This document shows positions 1 through 10,542 of a stretch of 64,000 nt of DNA, piece by piece; position 1 is the first letter of the stretch, and the number at the start of each line of letters is the position of its first letter. The notes below the pieces were generated by a model. It saw nothing but the letters and a program-made list of their open reading frames with translations, was not told where the DNA came from and searched no databases. The stretch comes from Pseudomonadota bacterium. Lineage in GTDB: Bacteria; Desulfobacterota; Binatia; Binatales; Binataceae. The position numbers were made by a program, and so were the translations under genes. The stretch lies in NCBI GenBank assembly GCA_021325025.1, contig JAJPHZ010000015.1, forward strand, positions 102,617-166,616. Reading direction: 5' to 3'.

Positions 1-381
1 GAGCAGCGCGCGCAGTTTACCAAGCTGTTCAGCGACCTGGTCGAGTCCATCTACCTGTCGCGGTCCAATTTCTCCAAGGCCCAGCAGTATAGCGCAACGG
101 TGCGGGTCGATTATCTCAAGGAAATCCGAGAAGGCGACGATTACCGCAAGATCACCACGGCGGTTACGCTCAAGCAGGGCGACAAGCCGATCCGGGTCGA
201 TTACCGGATGCGATGGCTGGACGGCAAATGGAAAGTGTACGACGTGATCGTCGAGGATATCAGCCTGACCGGCAACTATCGCAACCAGTTCAACCGCGTG
301 ATCAACAACCAGGGCTATCCGCAACTGGTGCGGATGCTGCAAGACAAGCTCCAGCAGATCAAGGCGTCGGAAGGCACCTGA
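1..381 (+). CDS. mlaC: MlaC/Ttg2-family phospholipid-transport protein, C-terminal part
   Basis: The reading frame is open from the first base and ends at a TGA, leaving 126 residues of a gene cut by the window edge. The segments YRMRWLDGKWKVYDVIVED and NYRNQFNRVI followed by a closing helix are typical of the C-terminal half of MlaC (Ttg2D), the periplasmic shuttle that carries phospholipids between the outer-membrane MlaA complex and the inner-membrane MlaFEDB ABC transporter. The signal peptide and first half lie outside the window. No other mla gene follows downstream, so any mla operon lies to the left. The family call rests on motif resemblance alone. Confidence 0.85.
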   Translation, partial: EQRAQFTKLFSDLVESIYLSRSNFSKAQQYSATVRVDYLKEIREGDDYRKITTAVTLKQGDKPIRVDYRMRWLDGKWKVYDVIVEDISLTGNYRNQFNRVINNQGYPQLVRMLQDKLQQIKASEGT

Positions 382-444
382 GGGCTGAGCGGCGCCAGCC
401 GCAATGGACCCTTTAGCGCCATGCTGATGCCATCGGGCACAGCC

Positions 445-1047
445 TCAGTGGATCCCTAGCACGCGGAATCCGTTGCCCTCCAGTGCATCCATCACCGGCT
501 TCATCGCATCGGCCCGAATTACCAGGTAGTAGACGCGCTCGTCTTTCCAGCGATCGCGATAGGTGCCTAGACCCAGAATCTCACCGCCGGCGGACTGAAT
601 GGCTTGGGTCGCGCTGGGCAGGTCGCGCGGCGGTCCGGGATCCAGCATCAGGTCGATGCGTGTCGTGTTTTCCTCTGCGGCGCCAAAGATTTCCACGAAC
701 GCGCCCAGCAGGTCGGTGGTGGTGATGATTCCGACCAGGCGGTCCTTGTCCACCACCGGCAGGCCGCCGATCTTGCGCTCCAGCATGATTTCCGCGGCCT
801 CTTCCATGGTCGTGTCGGGGGTGACGGTGATCGGGTTCTCGGTCATCGCGCCGGTGACGCGGGTGTCGGTCAGATGACCCTGATGTTGGCGGACGTCGTG
901 ATCGGAGAGCATCCCGACCAGTTTGCCGTTGTCGACAATGGGCAGATGACGGAAATTGCCCGAATGCATCTTGGCCGCGGCTTCGGCCAAGGTATCCCTG
1001 GGCGTGGCGGTCGCGGGGTTCTTTCTCATGCGGCTGGCTACTAGCAT
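445..1047 (-). CDS. Tandem CBS-domain protein with C-terminal ACT-like domain (AcuB type)
   Basis: A 200-residue protein starting at ATG (MLVASRMRKNP). Two CBS motifs are visible at about residues 7-60 (FRHLPIVDNGKLVGMLSDHD) and 67-120 (IGGLPVVDKDRLVGIITTTD). A C-terminal stretch of about 75 residues ends in FRVLGIH and fits an ACT-like fold. CBS pairs bind adenine nucleotides and sense energy state; the CBS-CBS-ACT arrangement is that of AcuB-like proteins. There is no catalytic domain, so it probably acts as a regulatory or sensor protein in the cytoplasm. It converges with mlaC and has no obvious operon partner. The ligand cannot be read from the sequence. Confidence 0.85.
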   Translation of the reverse strand: MLVASRMRKNPATATPRDTLAEAAAKMHSGNFRHLPIVDNGKLVGMLSDHDVRQHQGHLTDTRVTGAMTENPITVTPDTTMEEAAEIMLERKIGGLPVVDKDRLVGIITTTDLLGAFVEIFGAAEENTTRIDLMLDPGPPRDLPSATQAIQSAGGEILGLGTYRDRWKDERVYYLVIRADAMKPVMDALEGNGFRVLGIH

Positions 1048-1262
1048 TTCATCTCCCTCATCGATCTGACGCGCTCAAGTCAGGTGCTAATAGCCTAAGC
1101 AAACTGCTTGCCATAGCCGCATCGCCGCATGTCCCATCACCCGGGCCGATCTGGATGTCGTGTTAAGTTGGCGTGGCTGCAGACCTGGATGGCCGGGGTT
1201 AGCAACCGATGCCGGCAGGCGCGACGCAGGGCGTTGCGAACCGAAGTTTCGAACGTCGTCTT

Positions 1263-1484
1263 TCATCGCGACAATTCGATTTCGTCAGGGAACACGAAGG
1301 TGGTTGCGCCGTCGGCAAACTTCACCAGGTACATGTGCCGTTCCAGGTTGAGCACTTCGCGCACAATGATTGGGGTTTCGCTGAATCTGCTGCGCCCACT
1401 GCGGTCCCGAATCGGCCGGCACAAGCGACAGGGTTTGCCAATTACCTCCAGGCTTCCGGCAGTGGCAGTGGTGGATGGGTCCAT
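1263..1484 (-). CDS. Small hypothetical protein (73 aa)
   Basis: An ATG-started frame of 73 residues. Its second half (IIVREVLNLERHMYLVKFAD, then GATTFVFPDEIELSR) reads like a small beta-rich SH3-like module, with alternating hydrophobic residues and a conserved-looking end. The first 30 residues (rich in Arg, Cys and Pro) are less convincing, so the true start may be internal. It lies alone between two genes on other transcripts. No function can be assigned. It is listed because its composition is protein-like, unlike the overlapping frames on the other strand. Confidence 0.4.
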   Translation of the reverse strand: MDPSTTATAGSLEVIGKPCRLCRPIRDRSGRSRFSETPIIVREVLNLERHMYLVKFADGATTFVFPDEIELSR

Positions 1485-1747
1485 GGTCCGATAACCTCTG
1501 AAAAGCCTAAAGCAGGTTTCGTGCCAGCGTCCTCAGGCCGAAACTGTCGCCTTCTTCCCTCTACCCCAGCCGAATTTTTACCCGATGCCTGAAAACGCAC
1601 AACTTGTTCGATTCCGTCATCCCACCAATATGCCTCCTAAATCCATGGAACGGGTTCCGCTCGCCTCATTCGGGCAGGACCGGCGATGGTTCCGGAGCAC
1701 GGGCAATCGATTGCTACCGCGCGCAATCGGTTCTACTGTGCGAGCAG

Positions 1748-2179
1748 ATGACGCGGCAGGACGGCGACGACATTTTTCGCGAAATCGAGCACACCGGCGA
1801 CGTCGGGATCGACATCGAGGCGGACAGCCGTGCCGAGTTGTTTCGCCGCGCGGCGATCGCAATCGCCCGCCTGATGGTGGACACGGCCGGGGTGCGCGCA
1901 CTGGAAAGCCGTAACCTGTCGGTGGCCGCTGCCACTGACGTTGATTTGATGCACGACCTGTTGAGCGAGCTGCTGCGTTGCTTCGTGGTTGACGGCTTCG
2001 TGTGGTCGGATGCGACGGTCGAAGAGGCGGACGGCGGATTGAAGGTCAGCCTCTTTGGCGAGCCGTTCGATGCCGCCCGCCACGAGTTCCATCAGGAAAT
2101 CAAAGCGGTCACCTACCACCAACTGGCCGTGCGCCACGAGCGCGGCCGATGGTTCGCGCGGGTGATCTTCGACGTTTAG
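1748..2179 (+). CDS. Archease family protein
   Basis: A 143-residue protein from the ATG at 1748; the frame stays open further upstream but that part has no protein-like character. EIEHTGDVGIDIEA near the N-terminus and HEFHQEIKAVTYHQLAV near the C-terminus are hallmark archease segments, including acidic and His residues that bind a metal ion. Archease activates the RNA ligase RtcB in tRNA splicing and RNA repair by promoting guanylylation. Length agrees with the family (about 140). No rtcB is present in this window, so its partner must be elsewhere. Confidence 0.9.
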   Translation: MTRQDGDDIFREIEHTGDVGIDIEADSRAELFRRAAIAIARLMVDTAGVRALESRNLSVAAATDVDLMHDLLSELLRCFVVDGFVWSDATVEEADGGLKVSLFGEPFDAARHEFHQEIKAVTYHQLAVRHERGRWFARVIFDV

Positions 2180-2658
2180 TCGAAAACCTTCAGTTCGACG
2201 GCACAACGCGACGGGCGGAAGCGGCAAAGCTATGGAGTCGATGCGCGATTGGCCGATTCTATAGCCAGGTGTTCGGGGAAATAGCGGCAGGCTGACGTCG
2301 CCCCGTTGCTCCAAGCCACTGCGCACCCGCGCGAACAGCGCGACCTTGTGATCGGCTAGGTCCAGCACTCGCAGACCGGCAAAACGCTTTGTTCCAACTC
2401 CATGCTCTGCCTCCGGTATGCCCCGTGTCGGCCGCGCCGCTTATGCTCGGTCATCGCGCGGTTTGGCATCAAGCGAGCCGGGCAAAAAGCTCCGCAATTG
2501 TGCCGAAGGGACGCGCACAGGCTGGGGCGAGCGCAAATAGAGTTGCAAATGCTCGGCGCTTTTCGGTATTGCTTCTTGTTGCAGTATTTTGATACAAACT
2601 GCACGGTCCGGGGTGCCTGCCTTGAGAGAGGCGGTGTGGCTCGCCGGGAGGTGTTGAG
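2180..2658 (+). other. Intergenic region without a supported gene
   Basis: These 479 bases lie between the archease gene and the large secreted protein. Short frames exist on both strands, but none has protein-like composition or a family motif. The last 100 bases are less GC-rich than the surroundings, as expected for a promoter region of the gene at 2659, but I cannot pick out a convincing -35/-10 pair. A GGGAGG ribosome-binding site precedes the downstream ATG by about 8 bases. Confidence 0.5.
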
Positions 2659-4866
2659 ATGACGAGAAAACACGCCGTGCCGATGGGCCTGGGAATCGTT
2701 GCCGCCCTTTCGGTGCTCATCATTCCCGCATCCGCGTTCGCGCAAAGTTCAGGCCCTGCGCCGACGGTATCCTATCCGTCGGGCTTCGCGGTGTCGCCGC
2801 CGCTCTCCAGTATCCACGAATCGGAAAGCGCGGGGCCGCCGGAGTTAAAGATTCACGCGCGCCGGCCGCTGCCCAGGCATCTGGCGGCGCAGGCCGGTCA
2901 GCAAAACGCCTCCGACCGGGCTTTGCAGACCGCCGCGGGCAGCCGTCTGGCGGTCAGGGAGAATCCGAACTTTCCGGGTCTGGGCGAAGCCGGCGCCATT
3001 CCGCCGGACCCCAACATCGCGGTGGGACCCAATCACATCGTGCAGGTGGTCAACTCCCAAATCGCCGTCTTTACCAAGGGCGGGAGCATTTACTCGGGCT
3101 ATCCCAAGTCGCTCAGTTCGCTGTGGAGCGCGATGGGCGGCCCATGCGCGACCAACAATGCCGGCGACCCGGTAGTGCAATACGACCGCGCTGCCAACCG
3201 CTTTGTCGTCACGCAACTGGGCAGCCTGAATTCGCCGTATTCGCAGTGCTTCGCTGTTTCGGCGAGCGGGGATCCGACCGGCTCCTACTATCTGTATTCC
3301 TACAGTTTCGGCAGCAACCTCAACGACTACCAGAAAATCGGCGTGTGGCCGACGGCCACCAACTCCGCGTATCTGGCCACCTACAACCTGTTCGCCAACG
3401 GCAACTCCTTCGTCGGTGCCGACCTGTGCGCGTATGACCGCGGCGCGATGCTTTCGGGGGCGGCCTCGGCCGCCTTTGTCTGCTTCACGCTGTCGGGCGA
3501 CGGCGGCTACCTGCCCTCCGACCTCGACGGCCCGACCGTGCCGGCCGACGGCACGCCCGGCTACTTTCTGACCTTCGAGACGCTGAGCAGCTTGCGCCTA
3601 TATCAGCTCTCGCCCAATTTCGCCAATCCCGCCAGCTCCACGCTCAGCGCCGCAACCGACATCACGGTGGCGTCCTTCAGCGAGGCCTGCGGCGGCGGAA
3701 GTTGCGTGCCGCAGCCGGGCACCAGTCGCCAGCTCGACTCGCTGGGCGACCGGCTGATGTATCGGCTGGCCTATCGTGTCTTCCCCGACCATCAGGCGAT
3801 GGTGGTCAACCATTCGGTCGCGGCGGGAACGAGCGTGGGCGTGCGCTGGTACGAGTTGCGCCGCACCAGCGGGGCTTTCAGCCTCTACCAGCAGGGCACT
3901 TTCGCGCCCGATTCCTCCTACCGATGGATGGGCAGCATCGCGATGGACCAGGTGGGCGACATGGCTTTGGGCTACAGCACGTCCTCCACCAGCCTCTACC
4001 CGTCGATCAACATCACCGGGCGCACGCCGGGTGATCCGCTGGGCACGATGGAAGCGGAAACCGTCCTCCAGCCCGGCAATGGCGCGCAGACCGGCTACTC
4101 GCGCTGGGGCGATTATACTTCGATGCGGCTCGATCCGAGCGACGACTGTACATTCTGGTACACCGACGAATACTACCCGGTCACCTCCAGCTACGTGTGG
4201 TATACGGCGATCGGTTCGTTCAAGTTCGCCAATTGCACCGGCTCAGCCGATTTCACCGTCGCCGCGACCGCGGCGCCGCTGTCGTTTACGGCCGGGACCG
4301 GCGGTACTGCGAACGGAACCGTGACCGTCAGTTCGTTGAACAATTTCAGCTCGGCGGTAAACCTGGCTCTAAGCGGATGTCCGCCGTCGGCGACCTGCAC
4401 CCTGGGCAGCGCCAGCCTTACTCCGCCGCTTAATGGCTCGACGTCGACCAGTTTGAAGATCGTAATCGCGGCCGCCACGCCGGCGGGTTCTTACCCGATT
4501 ACGGTTACCGGTACCAGCGGCAGCCTGACCCATTCCAGCAGTTTTACGCTGACCGTCGCCGCGCCGCCCGCCGACTTTACCCTCTCGGCTTCGCCGTCGT
4601 CCCTGACGGTGAAGCGGGGAACCAGCGGCAAGTACACGGTTTCTCTCGGCACGGTGAGTGGTTCGAGCTCCGTGAGTCTAAGCGTCAGCGGATTGCCAAA
4701 ACGGACCAACGCGAGTTTCAGCCCCAATCCAGTCACTACTCCGGGCAGCTCCACCCTGACGGTTTCGGTCAACCGTCCGGCCAGCACCGGAACCGCCACG
4801 TTGAGGATCACCGGCAACAACGGCAGTTTTACCCATTCGACTTCGGTAACGCTTGTGATTCAGTAA
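2659..4866 (+). CDS. Large secreted protein with C-terminal tandem Ig-like repeats
   Basis: A 735-residue protein with a clear signal peptide (hydrophobic IVAALSVLIIPASAFAQ, predicted cut after AFA or AQS). Residues about 110-520 form a Gly/Ser/Tyr-rich domain resembling secreted beta-propeller-like proteins (PPDPNIAVGPNHIVQVVN). Two tandem domains of about 100 residues follow at roughly 528-632 and 637-735. Each starts with an ADFT segment and ends with GSLTHSSSF or GSFTHSTSV plus a beta-strand, as in bacterial Ig-like/BACON-type repeats. A strong GGGAGG ribosome-binding site supports the start. No enzymatic motif was found. Probable role is surface or extracellular binding, as an inference. 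Confidence 0.8.
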   Translation: MTRKHAVPMGLGIVAALSVLIIPASAFAQSSGPAPTVSYPSGFAVSPPLSSIHESESAGPPELKIHARRPLPRHLAAQAGQQNASDRALQTAAGSRLAVRENPNFPGLGEAGAIPPDPNIAVGPNHIVQVVNSQIAVFTKGGSIYSGYPKSLSSLWSAMGGPCATNNAGDPVVQYDRAANRFVVTQLGSLNSPYSQCFAVSASGDPTGSYYLYSYSFGSNLNDYQKIGVWPTATNSAYLATYNLFANGNSFVGADLCAYDRGAMLSGAASAAFVCFTLSGDGGYLPSDLDGPTVPADGTPGYFLTFETLSSLRLYQLSPNFANPASSTLSAATDITVASFSEACGGGSCVPQPGTSRQLDSLGDRLMYRLAYRVFPDHQAMVVNHSVAAGTSVGVRWYELRRTSGAFSLYQQGTFAPDSSYRWMGSIAMDQVGDMALGYSTSSTSLYPSINITGRTPGDPLGTMEAETVLQPGNGAQTGYSRWGDYTSMRLDPSDDCTFWYTDEYYPVTSSYVWYTAIGSFKFANCTGSADFTVAATAAPLSFTAGTGGTANGTVTVSSLNNFSSAVNLALSGCPPSATCTLGSASLTPPLNGSTSTSLKIVIAAATPAGSYPITVTGTSGSLTHSSSFTLTVAAPPADFTLSASPSSLTVKRGTSGKYTVSLGTVSGSSSVSLSVSGLPKRTNASFSPNPVTTPGSSTLTVSVNRPASTGTATLRITGNNGSFTHSTSVTLVIQ

Positions 4867-4879
4867 ATCCGCGCTTTGC

Positions 4880-4912
4880 GCCGCCGGCAGGCTTCGAGGC
4901 CTGACCGGCGGC
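4880..4912. terminator. Strong hairpin between convergent genes
   Basis: A 13-base-pair GC-rich stem (left arm 4880-4892, right arm 4899-4912) with one bulged A at 4904 and a TTCGAG loop. It lies 13 bases after the stop of the secreted protein and 23 bases beyond the end of the convergent PagL-like gene, so it could serve both transcripts. There is no downstream T-run, so Rho-independent termination is plausible rather than certain. Confidence 0.5.
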
Positions 4913-4935
4913 CCAGCGCCGCCTGCCAGCGGCCC

Positions 4936-5589
4936 TCAACGGAAGAAGCAGGAGAAGCCCACTACCATTCCTCCCGGCGTGTTGATACTGACGTTGGTGC
5001 TGTTGCCGCTTTGGTTTCCGTTCAATCCGCCATTGGAAACATGCTGGGCCTCAAGGCCCACATAAAGGGCTTTTCGACGATCGATAAAATATGCCACTCC
5101 GACCTCGCCGAGGATCAGCGCCATAAAGGGACCCTTTAGCTTGCTGTCGTCGTGCGCGTGGCCGACGTTAAGGTCGGAATAGCCGGGGCCGATGGCTGCG
5201 CCTATCCAGGGTACGAACGGCCCATAGCCGAGGCGAACGAAGTAGTATTTCAACTCCAACAGCAGGCCGGCGAAATTCTGATGTACGGTGTTGAAGCGCT
5301 CGAAGGCCGGTTCAAGACCCACCTCCAGGGCGCCGTCCAGAGCGCCGTGCAGCAAGTTCTGATCGTGAAGCACCCCGAACGGCAGCAGCGACACACGCGC
5401 GCCGACGTTCCAGGCGTTGAGATAACCGCCCGCCATCCGGCCGGTGCTGAAATGCACCAGCGCACCCTCCACCGACACGACTTTGCTCATCGGCGGGAAC
5501 GCGTCGTCGGGGTCGAAGGCGCCGGCGCCCGGGGCACAGGCCAGGAGCAGAAAGCACAGGGCCAACAACGTCAATGCGCGCGCGACCAC
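4936..5589 (-). CDS. PagL-like outer-membrane protein (acyloxyacyl hydrolase family)
   Basis: A 217-residue protein from a GTG start, with a signal peptide (LTLLALCFLLLACAPGAGA) and alternating beta-strands ending in Phe-Arg, as in outer-membrane barrels. LEAQHVSNGGL near residue 185 matches the H-x-S-N motif of PagL lipid A 3-O-deacylase, where His and Ser are catalytic. The acidic third residue, expected about 12 positions after the Ser, is not seen; that stretch is Ser/Asn-rich. A lipid A acyl hydrolase is therefore the best guess, but activity is unsure. It could be only a structural relative. Convergent with the secreted-protein gene. Confidence 0.7.
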   Translation of the reverse strand: MVARALTLLALCFLLLACAPGAGAFDPDDAFPPMSKVVSVEGALVHFSTGRMAGGYLNAWNVGARVSLLPFGVLHDQNLLHGALDGALEVGLEPAFERFNTVHQNFAGLLLELKYYFVRLGYGPFVPWIGAAIGPGYSDLNVGHAHDDSKLKGPFMALILGEVGVAYFIDRRKALYVGLEAQHVSNGGLNGNQSGNSTNVSINTPGGMVVGFSCFFR

Positions 5590-5751
5590 GACATTTAGGC
5601 ACGTATGTAGGTATAAATAGTATTGTGCAGCGAGAAGATTATTTATTCAACTTAAGACCGGCACAGTAGAATTGCGCTTCGCGCATCGCTTGACCGGTTG
5701 AGCCGCACCGCAGAGTACGGGTAGGGTTCTGGTAGTCGCGCGGGGCATGGC

Positions 5752-6321
5752 ATGCAGGAGCACATCAGGGCATTCGTGGCGATTCGGTTGTCGCCCGAGG
5801 TGGAGGACGCTGTCGCCCGCTTTCAGGCGGGCCTGCGCAGACTGGGCGGCGATATCTCCTGGACGAATCCGGAGAACTTCCACCTGACACTGCGCTTTCT
5901 GGGCAACCAGGTGCCGCTGGCGGTCGTCGAACAGATGATCGAGGGGCTGCGGCCGGTCGCGGCCGCCATCGCACCGTTTATGGTGCGGGCGCGCGGCGCC
6001 GGCGCTTTTCCCTCGCTCCACCGTCCGCGCGTCATCTGGGTGGGACTGACCGACGGCGAACTCGGTGCGGTTGCGCAACAGGTCGAAGCACTAAGCGTCA
6101 GATGCGGCCTGGAACCCGAGCCCCGCCGCTTCAATCCCCATCTGACAATCGGGCGGGTGCGCAAGCCCACGCGCAATCCGCGCATGCAGGAGGCGTTGCA
6201 AGCCGCCGCCGAGCGCGACTTCGGCAGTTGCCTGATCACATCGATGGCGCTCTACCGCAGCCATTTGTCTCCCCAGGGCGCGAAGTACGAAGCGCTAGCG
6301 ACGCTGCGTTTTGGAGGTTAG
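5752..6321 (+). CDS. thpR: RNA 2',3'-cyclic phosphodiesterase (2H family)
   Basis: A 189-residue protein with the two H-x-T-x signatures of the 2H phosphoesterase superfamily: HLTL near residue 44 and HLTI near residue 130. Family members (LigT/ThpR) open 2',3'-cyclic phosphates in RNA to 2'-phosphates. The opening IRAFVAIRLSPEV and the late SHLSPQGAKYEAL are also characteristic. Length fits the family. It precedes recA on the same strand by about 260 bases and could be co-transcribed with it, although the gap suggests recA has its own promoter. Confidence 0.9.
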   Translation: MQEHIRAFVAIRLSPEVEDAVARFQAGLRRLGGDISWTNPENFHLTLRFLGNQVPLAVVEQMIEGLRPVAAAIAPFMVRARGAGAFPSLHRPRVIWVGLTDGELGAVAQQVEALSVRCGLEPEPRRFNPHLTIGRVRKPTRNPRMQEALQAAAERDFGSCLITSMALYRSHLSPQGAKYEALATLRFGG

Positions 6322-6582
6322 CCAGGCTCCCGCCGCGCGTCAGGGTCGGCTTTAGTCCTCGAAAGTAGTGCGTTCAGCCCTGCCAGCACCTCCTCGACCA
6401 GCGCGCGGCCCGTTCGACGAAATAAGCCCTGCGAGCGCCCCGTCCAGGTTCCTGACATGGTCAGCTGTGGACAGGCGTCACGGCGCAGGCATAGCGCCTT
6501 GCAGGTTGTTTTGTGGCAATATGTCTGCGTCGATCCTCGATGCGGGAAACGGTCAATTACAGGGTCGGCGGGGTGTTTTAAC

Positions 6583-7602
<1,020 letters not shown>

Positions 7603-7605
7603 GAT

Positions 7606-10428
7606 TCACACGCGGCGCGCCAGACGTCGGGCGAGCGCCTTGCGCCCTTCTTCCAGTGCGATCATCAAGGGTGCGAAGGCGGCCAGCAAAACCCATTGGC
7701 GGGCGTCAAGCGGCGTCATGCTGAAGATGCGCGACAACGGACGGACGTAGATAAGCGCCATCAGCAGGACAAATTCCACCGCGATACCGGCCAGCACCAT
7801 CGGATTGCTCGTCAGCCCCAAACTGCGGACGGATTGAAGCGGACTGCGGCACGACAGCACATTGCCGGCCTGGCAGGCGACGATGCCGGCCAGCGTCATG
7901 GTGGTGGCCGCCAGATAGATCGGCCCGCGCGAGGGCATCGGCAGCCCCGGACGCCATCCGCCCTGGTAGATCGCCAACAGGTAGCCGCCCAGCACCATCG
8001 CCGATTCGACCAATCCCAGCCACAGATAGACGCGCACGATGGTGGCGCGATTGAGCAGCCGCTCATCGCGCCGGCGCGGCGGCCGCTTCATGATGCCGGG
8101 CTCGGGCGCCTCCATCCCCAGGGCGAGCGCGGGCAGGAGGTCGGTGCCGAGGTCGATCGCCAGCACCTGCATGACGGTCAGGGGCAGCGGAAACTTCAGC
8201 AGCACGAAAGCGATAAAGGCGGCAGCCTCAGGCACGTTGTGAGTCAGGATGTAGGTCAGGAACTTGCGCACATTGTCGTACACGCCGCGCCCCAATTCGA
8301 CCGCGCTGATGATCGCGGCAAAATTGTCGTCGGTCAGAATGATGTCGGCGGTGGCGCGGGCCACATCGGTACCGGTGGCGCCCATCGCCACGCCGATATC
8401 AGCCTGCTTGAGCGCGGGCGCGTCATTGACGCCGTCGCCGGTGACTGCGACCACGTCGCCGCGCCGCTGCAGGGCTCTGACCAGGCGCAGCTTGTGGTCG
8501 GGGATGACGCGCGCGAACGCCACATCGTTGCGGTCCAGCGCGTGGTCCAGCGCCAACTCGCTCATCGCCTCCAGTTCGGCGCCGGTTATGATGCGGCAGC
8601 GATCGGGCAACAGCCCGATTTCGCGGCCGATGGCAGCCGCCGTGTGGCCGTCGTCTCCGGTCACCATCACCACCCGGATTCCGGCCGCGCGGCAGGCGGC
8701 GATGGCGGCGGGCACCTGGGGCCGCGGCGGGTCTTCCATCGCCACCAGCCCCATCAGCGTAAGCTCCTTCTCGACCTCTTCGGCGCGCCAATGACGGTCA
8801 TGCGGCTGCGCTTCCAGACGGCGCATCGCCACCGCCAACACTCTCATCGCGCGGCCGGCAAAGTCGTCGTGCCGGTCCTGGATGGTCTGCCTGAGCCGCT
8901 CATCCAACGCCAGTGCAGCGCCGTCGCCACTGATGGTCGTGCATCGCGGGAGCAACTCGCTGAGCGCGCCTTTAACGCAGGCCACGGGCGCGCCGTCGAT
9001 TTCCTGGATGGTAGTCATGCGCCGGCGCACCGAGTCGAAAGCCAGTTCCGCCAGGCGCGGCCACGAAGCCAGCGCGTCGCGGCTCAGGCCCGCCTTGGCG
9101 CCGGCAGTGAGAATCGCCGCCTCGGTCGGGTCGCCCACGGCCGACCAACGCGCCCCAGGCCGCGCGGGCGCCACCAACTGGGCGTCGCAGCACAACGCCG
9201 CGGTCCGCAGCAGGTTCTTCAATCGCGTCAATTGCGGGTCGGCCCCGCGCAGCACCTCGATGGTGCCGACCGGTTCGTAGCCGACGCCGCCGATTCGATA
9301 TGCGCAACCGGCGGTCCAAACCTCGCGAACCGTCATTTCGTTCTCGGTCAGCGTGCCGGTCTTGTCGGTTATGATAGTGTTGGTCGCGCCCAGCGCTTCC
9401 ACTGCCGATAGGCGTTTGACCAGCGCGTTGCGCGCCGCCATCTTGCGCACCGCGATGGCGAGCGCCATGGTCAGCGTGGGCAGCAACCCTTCGGGCACGT
9501 TGGCCACTATTATTCCGATCGCAAACAGCAGCCCTGCCAGCGGCGGCAATCCGCCCAGCAAAGTGCCGAGCACATAAAAGACGATGCCCATGCCGACCGA
9601 AAGTATCGCGATTACCCGGGTTACCTGCGCGACCTCGCGCTCCAGGGGGCTGGGCCGCTCGGGCAGCGCCTGGGCCAGGGCCGCGATGCGGCCGAACTCG
9701 GTGGCTGCGCCCACCGCGAAGACCACCGCCTCACCGCGCCCGGCCACCACCGAAGTTCCCGCGAACACCAGGTTAGCCAGCATCGCCGGGGCCCGCCCGT
9801 CGGCCGCCATAGCATGGGCAAAGCGCGGCATCGGACGCGACTCGCCGGTCAGCGGCGAGTTGTCCATGCGCAAGCCTTGGGCCTCGATAAGGCGGGCGTC
9901 GGCGGGCACCGATTCGCCTTCGGTCAGGATCAGGACGTCGCCGGGGACCACGTCGGAGGCCGCGATGGTCTGCAAACGCCCCTCGCGGCGTACCGTGACT
10001 TGATGGGGCAGCAGCTTTTGCAGCGCCTCGGCGGCGCGCTCGGCCGCGTACTCCTGCCAGAAACTAAACAGACCATTGATCGCGATCACGGCGATAATCG
10101 CCGCCGCCACCTGCGGTGTACCCAGCAGCCAGGACAACGCGGCCGCCGCCCACAGCAAAAGCGCCAGCAGATGGCAGAGATTGGCGCCCAGGTCGAAATA
10201 CCACGGACGGCGCGGGGGAGCCGGCAACTGGTTGGCTCCGAAGCGCAAACGGCGGACCGCGACTTCAGCGGTGGTCAGGCCGCCGGGCCCCGTTCCGAGC
10301 GCGGATAGCACCTCGTCGGGCGCCAGGCTTGCCAGCCAGACCAGCCTCGGCGCCTGCGCATCGGAGTCGAGGTAAGGATGGCGCCGCCGTTCGCGGCGCT
10401 TGAAACTGGGGAAGAAGTTGCGATTCAC
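7606..10428 (-). CDS. P-type cation-transporting ATPase (P2-like)
   Basis: About 940 residues from a GTG at 10428 (a TTG at 10455 is also possible). Order of motifs: N-terminal cation-ATPase domain (EVLSALGTGPGGLTTAE), actuator motif SPLTGESRPMP, the PEGLLP segment of the fourth membrane helix, phosphorylation loop DKTGTLTENEM, nucleotide-binding region, hinge VTGDGVNDAPALKQADIG, and several C-terminal membrane helices. This is the layout of Ca2+, Na+/K+ or H+-type P2/P3 pumps rather than heavy-metal pumps, since no N-terminal CxxC or CPC is seen. The transported ion cannot be decided from the motifs. Convergent with recA. Confidence 0.92.
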   Translation of the reverse strand: MNRNFFPSFKRRERRRHPYLDSDAQAPRLVWLASLAPDEVLSALGTGPGGLTTAEVAVRRLRFGANQLPAPPRRPWYFDLGANLCHLLALLLWAAAALSWLLGTPQVAAAIIAVIAINGLFSFWQEYAAERAAEALQKLLPHQVTVRREGRLQTIAASDVVPGDVLILTEGESVPADARLIEAQGLRMDNSPLTGESRPMPRFAHAMAADGRAPAMLANLVFAGTSVVAGRGEAVVFAVGAATEFGRIAALAQALPERPSPLEREVAQVTRVIAILSVGMGIVFYVLGTLLGGLPPLAGLLFAIGIIVANVPEGLLPTLTMALAIAVRKMAARNALVKRLSAVEALGATNTIITDKTGTLTENEMTVREVWTAGCAYRIGGVGYEPVGTIEVLRGADPQLTRLKNLLRTAALCCDAQLVAPARPGARWSAVGDPTEAAILTAGAKAGLSRDALASWPRLAELAFDSVRRRMTTIQEIDGAPVACVKGALSELLPRCTTISGDGAALALDERLRQTIQDRHDDFAGRAMRVLAVAMRRLEAQPHDRHWRAEEVEKELTLMGLVAMEDPPRPQVPAAIAACRAAGIRVVMVTGDDGHTAAAIGREIGLLPDRCRIITGAELEAMSELALDHALDRNDVAFARVIPDHKLRLVRALQRRGDVVAVTGDGVNDAPALKQADIGVAMGATGTDVARATADIILTDDNFAAIISAVELGRGVYDNVRKFLTYILTHNVPEAAAFIAFVLLKFPLPLTVMQVLAIDLGTDLLPALALGMEAPEPGIMKRPPRRRDERLLNRATIVRVYLWLGLVESAMVLGGYLLAIYQGGWRPGLPMPSRGPIYLAATTMTLAGIVACQAGNVLSCRSPLQSVRSLGLTSNPMVLAGIAVEFVLLMALIYVRPLSRIFSMTPLDARQWVLLAAFAPLMIALEEGRKALARRLARRV

Positions 10429-10542
10429 CGGGCGCAACCTTGCCGGCGAGCGCAAACGCGGTCGCCCTGAGCGGATTATGCTCCCAATCGCAGATGAGAA
10501 GAATGAGCAACGCCTCTGTGAACCGGCGGCGCGGGGCCCGGC

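Noticed and set aside
6322..6582. A possible LexA (SOS) operator upstream of recA
   Set aside because: I could not find a convincing palindromic LexA box of any known type; absence by eye does not rule out a lineage-specific one.
7696..9411. A 571-residue plus-strand frame inside the P-type ATPase gene
   Set aside because: Antisense of a well-conserved ATPase; no motif and skewed composition.
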